From Nitrososphaerales archaeon (GTDB taxonomy: Archaea; Thermoproteota; Nitrososphaeria; Nitrososphaerales; CADDZS01), in the NCBI GenBank assembly GCA_030041295.1, contig JASHOD010000039.1, forward strand, positions 1-64,000: DNA of 64,000 bases, read 5' to 3'. How positions within the stretch are numbered: position 1 is the stretch's first letter; each line of letters opens with the position of its first letter. Below are positions 26,077-33,401 of the stretch, in pieces. The notes under the pieces are model-generated. The model searched no databases and was not told the DNA's origin. It was given only the letters and a program-made list of their open reading frames with translations. A program made the translations under genes and the position numbers.

Positions 26077-26092
26077 CATTAGTTTGAGCTTT

Positions 26093-26968
26093 ATGAGTTC
26101 CCAAGATTTCCTGAGAAAAATGTCCTCTCTCTTAGAGGGAAATGAGAACTTTGCTACGGCGACAGTAGTTGGAATCAAAGGTTCTACGACTGGAAGACTA
26201 GGATTCAAGATATTGATTTCACATGACGGTTCAATATTAGAGGGAAACCTCGGAGGTGGATGCTCTGAAAATGTCGTCGTTGAAGAGGCTCTTCAGGCTA
26301 TGAAGGAGGGAAAACCCAGGACAATGTCCGTGCTTCTGGAGGAAGAAGAAAAAGGAGGCATCGGGGCAAACTGCGGCGGTTCGATGGAAATCTATATTGA
26401 GCCTTTCGGGGCAAGAAACGAGCTCGTCATCTTTGGGGGCGGCGGCGAAAGAAGTATTGCAAGCCCGCTAGTTCAATTTGCAAAGATTTTGAATTTTGAC
26501 GTGATTGTGATTGATCCCGGAGCTACGAAGGAGATGTATCCCGAAGCCAATAGGATTATTCCCGAGTTTGCCGACAAGGCGAGAGATCACGTCAAATTTG
26601 GAAGAAATACATCGGTTGTAATCGTTACAAAACACAAGTATGATGAACCCTCACTTAGGGCAGTTGTTGGTTTAGATGTACCATATATTGGGCTAGTGAG
26701 CAGTCATCACAGGGCGAGTGCGCTATTCAAGCAGCTAACCGAGAAGGAAGGAGTCAGAGAAGAAGATTTGAAGAAAATTCACGTGCCAATTGGAATGGAT
26801 ATTGGCGGCGAGACCTATGAAGAAATTGCACTTTCGATTATGGCAGAGATTGTAAAGACTCTCAAGGGTGGAAGTGGAAGATCAATTTCAGAGTTCAAAG
26901 GAGTATACGTGAAGGGAAGAGAAGAAGAAATTTCTCCGCCAGTTATATCTTCCCAAAATTCCTCTTGA
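26093..26968 (+). CDS. xdhC: XdhC/CoxF-family molybdenum-cofactor maturation protein
   Basis: About 291 residues. The N-terminal XdhC_CoxI domain has ATATVVGIKGSTTGRLGFKI and GNLGGGCSENVVVEEAL with the conserved Cys, then GGIGANCGGSMEIYIEP. The C-terminal Rossmann part starts with LVIFGGGGE and continues IGLVSSHHRA. Family members insert or sulfurate Moco for xanthine dehydrogenase-type enzymes. The start at 26093 is preferred over 26060 because the earlier ATG lies inside a palindrome at the likely transcription start. No client gene is adjacent, but a CoxL-type subunit is encoded 18 kb away at 44567. Confidence 0.85.
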   Translation: MSSQDFLRKMSSLLEGNENFATATVVGIKGSTTGRLGFKILISHDGSILEGNLGGGCSENVVVEEALQAMKEGKPRTMSVLLEEEEKGGIGANCGGSMEIYIEPFGARNELVIFGGGGERSIASPLVQFAKILNFDVIVIDPGATKEMYPEANRIIPEFADKARDHVKFGRNTSVVIVTKHKYDEPSLRAVVGLDVPYIGLVSSHHRASALFKQLTEKEGVREEDLKKIHVPIGMDIGGETYEEIALSIMAEIVKTLKGGSGRSISEFKGVYVKGREEEISPPVISSQNSS

Positions 26969-27077
26969 TTTTCTAAGGCATTCCAATGGACTGCTATCAG
27001 GAAAACAGAATACTTGCCGCCGTGATCTTCAGACGAATGGGCTGAGAGATTCTCTAGAATTTTTCCCTTGCAACTCT

Positions 27078-27446
27078 TCAATAATGATCTGGAATAGAGC
27101 CATTCCATTGTTCTTCTGGATGGTCGTAAAAGCAAAGAAAATTTCCATCCGGATCCTGAATGTAAATTATTCTGTGGCCGGTAGGAGTGACCCACATATC
27201 TTCTGCCAATTCCTTCGCTAGTTGAGGGTCTCGTCTAATCTTTTCAATTGCTTCCTTGTTCTTCCATAATTTTCTTGTGGCAATTGGAATTCCTAATGTC
27301 TTCAGTGTCTCGATCATACTCGGAGTGTCCCTAACATGTACTTCAAGATGATCCAGACCTTCGCCTGGGATATACGGAGTCCAAAAAGGGCTAGATTTAG
27401 GAATATCTTTGGATCTTGATCGTTTTCGGACAAGTCTTGCAATAAA
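27078..27446 (-). pseudogene. Half of a glyoxalase/VOC-family gene
   Basis: The frame is open from just after a TGA at 27447-27449 and reads FWTPYIPGEGLDHLEVHVRD, then a helix and GHRIIYIQDPDGNFLCFYDH. This is the second beta-alpha-beta-beta-beta module of a VOC protein with its metal-type Glu/His positions. No standard start precedes PFWTPY, and the first module is missing because the next gene occupies that space. An ATG inside (27317) would lose the first strand. I read it as an N-terminally truncated relic, though a half-size dimeric VOC is possible. Confidence 0.6.
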
Positions 27447-27497
27447 TCAACGCAACGAAAAGCACGGGGTCGCGAGACCTTTTGAGTAAATGATCTC

Positions 27498-28055
27498 CTA
27501 ACTACCGCCTGTTACCGTGAGAACAAAAGTCACGTTCTTAGTTTGGAAGACGTATGGGCTCGCACCGACGGTACCGTCGAAGTTGAATGTTACATGGTAT
27601 TTTCCGTTTGGCCAGTTGTATATGAAGGTCGTCCAGTAAACAGTGACCGTGTAACCTGCGTAGACGTGGAATAGAGGAAAGTCGCCGGAACAACCGCTCT
27701 CTGACTGTCGACCTGTTGGAGCGGGCGTTATTGTTTCAACGCAATTGCCGTCGGTTGTGAATGTTTGCGGCCCTTTGTTGAAAAAAGCGAAAGCCGTCGT
27801 GCCGTTGCCGCAGACTGGATAACTGTTGCAGTCGCTGCCGGCAGTCTCATTGATTGTCAGATCTTTTGGTGTAGCGGTCAATGTCAGATTGGTATACAGC
27901 TTGTATTTTACGAGCTGCGAATTATTCGATTGTGGATTGGAATCCCCATGCTGGACAATATTTCCCGTAGCTGCGGAAATGTATGGCGCAAATGATAGCA
28001 GACACAATATACATCCTATAACTAATAGCTGGTACTTCAGCGACGTCGAGATCAT
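27498..28055 (-). CDS. Secreted hypothetical protein with beta-sandwich character
   Basis: A 185-residue protein with a clear signal peptide (hydrophobic 8-27, followed by YISAATG). The mature part is rich in Thr, Asn and aromatic residues in alternating strands, has N-x-S/T sequons and four Cys that could pair. The C-terminal strand pattern (VTVYWTTFIYNWPNGKYHVT) recalls Ig-like or cupredoxin-like sandwiches, but no copper ligands can be assigned. It is extracellular. No partner gene. Confidence 0.6.
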   Translation of the reverse strand: MISTSLKYQLLVIGCILCLLSFAPYISAATGNIVQHGDSNPQSNNSQLVKYKLYTNLTLTATPKDLTINETAGSDCNSYPVCGNGTTAFAFFNKGPQTFTTDGNCVETITPAPTGRQSESGCSGDFPLFHVYAGYTVTVYWTTFIYNWPNGKYHVTFNFDGTVGASPYVFQTKNVTFVLTVTGGS

Positions 28056-28237
28056 TGTGATTTTCCGAACTTTCTCGATGACTCGTTAAGCTTTTCGGAC
28101 GATTCCAATTCTGAACGCGTGTCGCGCGAAAGCGATTATGATAGATCTCAAATAGAGCTAAATTTTTGTTAAACTTTCAAGAACAAAGTAGTTTTATCAT
28201 TTTTTCTGCGATTTCCGATCGGTTCACTTGGGGAGAG

Positions 28238-28768
28238 TTAGAGGAAGTCGATTTTTAATTCGAATTCACAAAAATCCTTTCCGCAGTGTATTTCCCTGAC
28301 CTTGTTTGGTCCAAATAGAACATCGGCAAAACCGGAGATCACTCCGCTTAGAAAGAAACACGGAACCTGCTTTTCATTTGGACTATCCACCTCGGAGCAG
28401 AAGACACATCTTTGGACTTTGATGTTAAAAAGATCTGGTAATTCCCTAGATACCATAACCTTTCCCCATCCTGCCATCATGGCCTTTCTGAAAAGAAAAT
28501 TGATCCTTAGTTCGTTATCACTTTCAGTTCTTTTTTCTTCTTCGGCAGATGAAATTCCGTAAAATTTTCCCGTATCAAATAGTATTGTCTCGGCTCCAGA
28601 CCCAAATGTCTCAAACAGCCTGTGAACAAGCGAAGTCCAAGGCTCTACCCCAAATACGAAGGCTCTTTTCCCTAGTCTTTTGTTAACTACAATCCCTTCC
28701 TTTTCGTCTATTTCGTAGAATTCTCTGATACTGGACATTGGGCCACTACGGGTGTTCAATAAGGGCAA
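28238..28768 (-). CDS. V4R-domain protein
   Basis: A 176-residue protein. The C-terminal half VPCFFLSGVISGFADVLFG and REIHCGKDFCEFEL is the V4R (4-vinyl reductase) signature with its Cys-containing motif and an extra Cys pair (RCVFCSE). V4R domains bind small hydrocarbons or heme and often sit in archaeal regulators; no attached effector domain is present here. The N-terminal 70 residues carry the usual lead-in. It stands opposite a plus-strand RHH-like protein, divergently arranged with about 125 bp between. Confidence 0.75.
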   Translation of the reverse strand: MPLLNTRSGPMSSIREFYEIDEKEGIVVNKRLGKRAFVFGVEPWTSLVHRLFETFGSGAETILFDTGKFYGISSAEEEKRTESDNELRINFLFRKAMMAGWGKVMVSRELPDLFNIKVQRCVFCSEVDSPNEKQVPCFFLSGVISGFADVLFGPNKVREIHCGKDFCEFELKIDFL

Positions 28769-28893
28769 GCTGAAACACTATTTTAGCGAGTGTACCTCAA
28801 TGTACCTTAGTTATCCACAACTGCATAGAATTCATTGAAAGCCTAAATCAAGCCAATTTTGCCTCTTCGGGCGAAGATGAGGAAAATAGAGCT

Positions 28894-29508
28894 ATGCCCC
28901 GTTCAAGTATAGCAGTCAGCGACGATGTAGCTACTACATTATCGCAAGTTGCGAAAGGATACAAGCAGACTTCGTATCTAGTTGCCAACGAATGTCTAGA
29001 AGCCTCGCTCAAAATTTGCAAGGAGGGGGGTAATCCCACACAGATTTACGGCGCGTGGAAGATGCTTCAGATAGGGAAACAGATCGGTTCACTGCAGTTT
29101 GTCGGAAAGGACCTTCTAGAGAAAATAGTGCACGAAGTTGCGATGGAGCACCCAGAGAGGAATTTGAAGATGTGGAACGAGGGCGGTCATAATTTCGGCG
29201 TACTCATGCAGCTCTGCTTTCCAACAATACAGGATATCGTAACTTTGATGGATCAGTTGAAACAATCCTTTGCGATCGGAACGGTCGAGATGGTGAAGAA
29301 AAGAGATGAAATTGAAGGAGAGGTCTACGAGCTGACTCTGAGATCTTCACTCTCCAAGGAGTTTCTCATGTTCATCAAAGAGTACTGGAGTGGCATCCTC
29401 TCCGCGTATGGTCTTGAAGTCATAGATTCGAAGATTACAGATTTTGGGGCTTCTCGAACCACTTTCGCATATCACGGCAAGTTGCTGAAGTCTGAGATAA
29501 TCAGGTAA
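28894..29508 (+). CDS. RHH-like N-terminal domain protein of unknown function
   Basis: A 204-residue protein. The N-terminus SSIAVSDDVATTLSQVAKGY plus the following helix looks like a ribbon-helix-helix or similar small DNA-binding fold. The remaining 150 residues form an alpha/beta domain (GGHNFGVLMQLCFPTIQDIV, EIEGEVYELTLRSSLSKEFL) that resembles V4R/heme-NO-type sensory folds in outline only. Diverging from the V4R gene suggests the two may act together. I cannot name the family with certainty. Confidence 0.55.
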   Translation: MPRSSIAVSDDVATTLSQVAKGYKQTSYLVANECLEASLKICKEGGNPTQIYGAWKMLQIGKQIGSLQFVGKDLLEKIVHEVAMEHPERNLKMWNEGGHNFGVLMQLCFPTIQDIVTLMDQLKQSFAIGTVEMVKKRDEIEGEVYELTLRSSLSKEFLMFIKEYWSGILSAYGLEVIDSKITDFGASRTTFAYHGKLLKSEIIR

Positions 29509-29589
29509 ATCATGATAGTATTTCAGTTAACAACTGACCGATATTATCTGGTTCTTCAACATACGTTCACCGCGCCTGTCTGCAGTGAC

Positions 29590-30006
29590 TCAAGATTTCT
29601 GCGATGCTAGTTTTCTCAAGCTACAAATGATTCCTCCGAGCGATTTGCCTTTTTCTGTCAAAGCATAATCTACTCTCGGGGGGATCTCATTGTATGTAGT
29701 TCTTGAAAGCAGTCCGGCTTTAACGAGATCATGCAGTCGAGCGGTCAGAGTCTTTGGCTGGACTTTTAGTTGTCGCTGAATCTCACTGAACCTCATCGGC
29801 GATCGGACAGACAATCCGTAAATTATTTCCAGAGTGTGAGGCTTGCCTATCAATCTCAGAAGTTTCCCAAATTCACCGGTACAAGCGACGTCGTGTTGTT
29901 CTTGTTTCTCTGCAACCTCTTCCCTTGGCACAAAAGTTGGAAAGGACGACGTTTCTGCCCGCTGAATCAGAGGATCGTTCTTTTTGCCCAAAAGTGAACA
30001 GTACAA
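29590..30006 (-). CDS. HxlR-family transcriptional regulator
   Basis: A 138-residue winged-helix protein of the HxlR family. A Cys (DVACTGEF) precedes the domain, GKPHTLEIIYGLSVRSPMRF is the first helix region, QRQLKVQPKTLTARL the recognition helix and SRTTYNEIPPRVDYALTEKG the wing. The conserved Cys near the N-terminus of the domain is often a redox or electrophile sensor in this family. It starts with TTG, with its promoter embedded in a set of palindromes, and diverges from a LUD-domain gene that it probably controls. Confidence 0.85.
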   Translation of the reverse strand: MYCSLLGKKNDPLIQRAETSSFPTFVPREEVAEKQEQHDVACTGEFGKLLRLIGKPHTLEIIYGLSVRSPMRFSEIQRQLKVQPKTLTARLHDLVKAGLLSRTTYNEIPPRVDYALTEKGKSLGGIICSLRKLASQKS

Positions 30007-30019
30007 TGATATAACTTTG

Positions 30020-30110
30020 GTAGTATTTATACTACACTAATAATAGTGATGAGGATACTTTCCAAAAGGAAAGTTACTTTCTTTCTATTCTCTTTATAGT
30101 ATTAATACTA
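30020..30110. promoter_or_regulatory. Three evenly spaced palindromes in the hxlR-LUD divergent promoter
   Basis: GTAGTAT-TT-ATACTAC (30020-30035), ACTTTCC-AAAA-GGAAAGT (30057-30074) and TAGTATTAATACTA (30097-30110) are centred at 30027.5, 30065.5 and 30103.5, exactly 38 bp apart. The outer two share the core AGTATTWATACT and overlap the TATA-like elements of the two divergent genes. The outer sites are the likely HxlR operators; the middle one has a different sequence and may bind another factor. Confidence 0.7.
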
Positions 30111-30144
30111 CCTTTTTGTAACTAATGAGAGTGATTTTTTGAAG

Positions 30145-30834
30145 ATGACAACTCAACAACAATCAAGCTTGGAGAACAAACAAGTTGGCGAGGATACGAA
30201 AACAAAGCACGGAATACCGATAGATTATGGTTTCGCGAAGGCGGCAAGCGAAGAAACGATCCAGAGGACGGCCGAGTCCCTTAGAAAGAGAGGCTTTACT
30301 GTCGATGTAGTTTCTAGTCCAGAAGAAGCTCGCTCCTTAGTGAGAACCATGCTTCCTCAAGACAAAACGATATTCACTGCTACGAGCGAAACTGTGAGAT
30401 TGTCGGGATTAGATGAGGACATCAATGGCCCTCAATCTCCATTCAAATCGATACGTATAGAACTCAACAAGCTCGATCCCAAGACGTCCTTCAGAGAGCG
30501 CGTCAAGATGGGTGCGGTACCAGACGTAGTGGTTGGAAGCGTGCATGCGATAACCGAAGATGGACACGTGCTCGTGGCTTCTGCTTCAGGTAGTCAGCTA
30601 GGTCCTTACGCCGCCACTGCGGAGAAAGTAATCTGGATAGTAGGTTCACAAAAAATCGTCCCCGATTTGAACGCGGGCCTTCGAAGACTACAAATGTACA
30701 GCTATCCACTTGAAGATATTCGGGCGAGAGAAAAGTACAACATGCCTTCCATGCTAGCCAAAACGCTGATCTTTAACGGAGAGAGACCCGGTCGAGTAAC
30801 CATCGTACTAGTCAGATCTCCAATAGGATTCTAG
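30145..30834 (+). CDS. LUD-domain protein (LutC/YkgG-like)
   Basis: About 229 residues; ATG at 30145 preferred, TTG at 30139 also possible. The LUD (lactate utilisation) domain is recognised by ETIQRTAESLRKRGFTVDVV, TATSETVRLSGLDEDING, PDVVVGSVHAITEDGHVLVA and EKVIWIVGSQKIVPDLNAGL, a fold shared with LutC and LutB. It differs from the LutC at 35560 and stands alone under HxlR-type control. Proposed role: an accessory in organic-acid oxidation or an electrophile-responsive enzyme; this is inference. Confidence 0.8.
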   Translation: MTTQQQSSLENKQVGEDTKTKHGIPIDYGFAKAASEETIQRTAESLRKRGFTVDVVSSPEEARSLVRTMLPQDKTIFTATSETVRLSGLDEDINGPQSPFKSIRIELNKLDPKTSFRERVKMGAVPDVVVGSVHAITEDGHVLVASASGSQLGPYAATAEKVIWIVGSQKIVPDLNAGLRRLQMYSYPLEDIRAREKYNMPSMLAKTLIFNGERPGRVTIVLVRSPIGF

Positions 30835-30892
30835 AGTAGCTCTTGATAGACGTCAAATCAAGAGCCACAAAGCATCCTACATGAGAATTGAT

Positions 30893-31762
30893 TCAGACCG
30901 CTTGCATTTCTCGCGCTACGCTGATCTCCCGACCCTGTAGGAAGTCAGACAAGGCAGTATTCACTTGCTCTGAATGCGTCCAGGTAATGCAATGTGGTCC
31001 ATCCTTTACTACGACGAGTTTTGCGTCTTTCACAAGCTTTGCAGTTCGCGCCCCAGATACATTGAGAGGAACTATGCGATCCGCATCTCCGTGAATGACG
31101 AGTGTAGGCACATTAATTCCATCCAGATCCTTACGAAAATCCTCATGCCACGTGGGAACACACGCATAACTCGCTATCGGGGAAGAACTCGCGGCCACGT
31201 TCCAGCTGGCTTGAACTGCATCTTGGCTTACTCGCTTGCCCAAGAAAACATCGGTGTTATAGAAATCCTTGAAGAAATTAGTAAAGAAGGCATAACGATC
31301 AGCCGCAATGGCTTGTTGGATTCCATCAAAGACTGATTGATCTACGCCGTCGGGATTCCCTTCAGCTCTTAGAAGGTACGGAGGAACCGAAGCGATGAAC
31401 ACAGCCTTGCTAACGTTCTTTGATCCATACCTTCCTATGTACCGGGCTACTTCGCCTCCTCCCATGGAGAATCCCACTAGTGCGTAATCTTTCAATCCCA
31501 AATGGTTCACAAGTTTATGGAGGTCCTCCGCGAAGGTGTCGTAATTGTAGCCCGAGCTCGGCTGGCTCGAACGCCCAAAGCCCCTGCGATCATAAGTGAT
31601 TACCCTGAATCCTGCTTTGAGAAGAACTGGGAGTTGCTTTTCCCACGAAGTCCCGCTCAACGGGTATCCGTGGATCAAGACCACTGGCTTACCTTCTCCA
31701 TGGTCTTCATAGTATAGGTCTATTTCTGTCGAGTTTTCCTTTCCCACATTCACAAAAGGCAT
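30893..31762 (-). CDS. Alpha/beta hydrolase (non-heme chloroperoxidase / esterase type)
   Basis: A 289-residue alpha/beta hydrolase. The oxyanion motif is LIHGYPLSGTSW, the nucleophile elbow GFSMGGGE near 97, the acid HGDADRIVP near 225 and the His GPHCITWTH near 255, so the triad is complete. This subgroup is annotated as non-heme chloroperoxidase and usually acts as an esterase or lactonase. Full length, cytosolic. It converges on the LUD gene with about 60 bp between and lies downstream of the aldehyde dehydrogenase on the same strand. Confidence 0.85.
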   Translation of the reverse strand: MPFVNVGKENSTEIDLYYEDHGEGKPVVLIHGYPLSGTSWEKQLPVLLKAGFRVITYDRRGFGRSSQPSSGYNYDTFAEDLHKLVNHLGLKDYALVGFSMGGGEVARYIGRYGSKNVSKAVFIASVPPYLLRAEGNPDGVDQSVFDGIQQAIAADRYAFFTNFFKDFYNTDVFLGKRVSQDAVQASWNVAASSSPIASYACVPTWHEDFRKDLDGINVPTLVIHGDADRIVPLNVSGARTAKLVKDAKLVVVKDGPHCITWTHSEQVNTALSDFLQGREISVAREMQAV

Positions 31763-31841
31763 TTCCTGCTAACCTTCTTCACAAGGCGAAGACCCCTTCT
31801 GTTATTTAGGCCTTTCAAAGAGGTCGTGCGCAGAGGAAAAC

Positions 31842-33341
31842 TCACTCGGCAAGAACCAAGCCATATGCCACGTCATCAATCTCTCCGCTTTCGTTCAAGA
31901 ATATATGTCTAGTTTGAGTGAACTCTAGTAATCCCTCTAAACCTAGCTCGCGTCCGATTCCGCTTTTCTTGAATCCGCCTCTCGGTGCCGCAGCGGAGAG
32001 TAGATGGTATTCATTCACCCACACGGTTCCAGCCTGAATTTGTCCCGCAATTCGTTTTGCCTTGTTAACATCGCGCGTCCAGACTCCGGCTGCTAGGCCA
32101 TATTCAGTGTCGTTTGCGATTTTCACAGCCTCTTCTTCGCTTTCAAAGTCTAAGGCGACAAGTACCGGGCCGAAGATCTCTTCCCTTCCTATCTCGATGT
32201 CGCTAGAAGCCTCTGTTAAGAGCGTCGGCGCATAGTATAGGCCGCCCGAAGGTACGAGATCAGAGATTTGTTTTTTGTAGTACAATTTCGCGCCTTGCGA
32301 AATCCCCTCTTCGACCATGCTCTCTATCTTGTTCTTTTGTTCGGGAGTCGTGATTGCGCTTACATCGGTCTCCATGTCCAACGGATTTCCCGCTCGCATT
32401 TTCTCCAGTTTGCCTTTGAGTAGAGCGAGAAATTTATCCTTGATTGATGATTGTACGATTAACCTGCTCCCGGATTCGCATAGCTGACCGGAGTTTAGAT
32501 AAATTCCGAAAAGTACCCCTTTCACGGCTTTTTCCAGATCGGCATCTTCGAAAACTAGATTCGGAGATTTCCCACCGAGCTCCAGCGTGAATTTCTTGAC
32601 TCCTCGCGAACTAGAAAGTAGCTTCTCCCCCGTTGCCGTGGAACCGGTGAAACTGATCATGTTGACCTTCGGACTGCTCACCAGGGTCTGTCCGACCGTC
32701 GAGCCACGGCCAGTTAGAGTATTAACAACTCCGGGCGGAAAACCTGCTTCTATTATGTCCCTAGCCAGCTCGAGAGCTGTAAGAGGCGTGTGGTGCGATG
32801 GTTTTAGGACGACAGTGTTACCGCTCAGAATGGCTGGAACAAGTTTCCAGACTGCCATTAGGAACGGGACGTTCCACGGAGCTATTGCTCCGACTATACC
32901 CATCGGCTCGTATTGAACAAACCCGCGACTGCCGGGATACTCGGGGTGATCGATTTCTCTTTGTGGAAGGGGATCTTTTATTGTTGCAAAGTACCTAATG
33001 TGCTCGATTCCTAGTGGAATATCCATCAATGTGCTTTGGCGTATCGTCTTCCCAGTGTTTTGCGATTCTATGAACGAGTATTCCTGGGCTCTAGACTCAA
33101 TGCGCTCGGCAAGTTTAGAAAGTAAAAGTTGTCTTTCTTTGAGAGTGGTTCTCGACCAACTTTCGAAAGCTTTTGAAGCGGCGTCTATGGCTTTCTTTGT
33201 TTTCTCAGAGTCTGCGTAGATTACTCTTGCGATTTCGGATCCGTCGGCGGGACTGCGTAATGCGACCGTCTCGCCTTCGTAGTCTTCCTTTCCGTCGACT
33301 ATATTACCGTAGGTTCCCGCTTCTTCGCTCATGATGTCCAT
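31842..33341 (-). CDS. NAD(P)-dependent aldehyde dehydrogenase
   Basis: A 499-residue ALDH. APWNVPFLMAVWKLVPAIL with the catalytic Asn, SFTGSTATGEKLL of the cofactor site, LELGGKSPNLVFED with the general-base Glu, and NSGQLCESGSRL with the nucleophilic Cys are all intact. EEIFGPVL appears near 390. Closest in pattern to betaine- or general aldehyde dehydrogenases. The ATG at 33341 or the one three codons later may be used. It lies 61 bp downstream of the lutBA-like gene on the same strand, so it is likely part of that operon and may oxidise lactaldehyde or another aldehyde feeding the lactate route. Confidence 0.9.
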   Translation of the reverse strand: MDIMSEEAGTYGNIVDGKEDYEGETVALRSPADGSEIARVIYADSEKTKKAIDAASKAFESWSRTTLKERQLLLSKLAERIESRAQEYSFIESQNTGKTIRQSTLMDIPLGIEHIRYFATIKDPLPQREIDHPEYPGSRGFVQYEPMGIVGAIAPWNVPFLMAVWKLVPAILSGNTVVLKPSHHTPLTALELARDIIEAGFPPGVVNTLTGRGSTVGQTLVSSPKVNMISFTGSTATGEKLLSSSRGVKKFTLELGGKSPNLVFEDADLEKAVKGVLFGIYLNSGQLCESGSRLIVQSSIKDKFLALLKGKLEKMRAGNPLDMETDVSAITTPEQKNKIESMVEEGISQGAKLYYKKQISDLVPSGGLYYAPTLLTEASSDIEIGREEIFGPVLVALDFESEEEAVKIANDTEYGLAAGVWTRDVNKAKRIAGQIQAGTVWVNEYHLLSAAAPRGGFKKSGIGRELGLEGLLEFTQTRHIFLNESGEIDDVAYGLVLAE

Positions 33342-33401
33342 TGATTATAAGAAAGAGAGGTTTGACGATGAAAAGTGTTTCCAGAAAAGATGCTGATGGT
33401 T

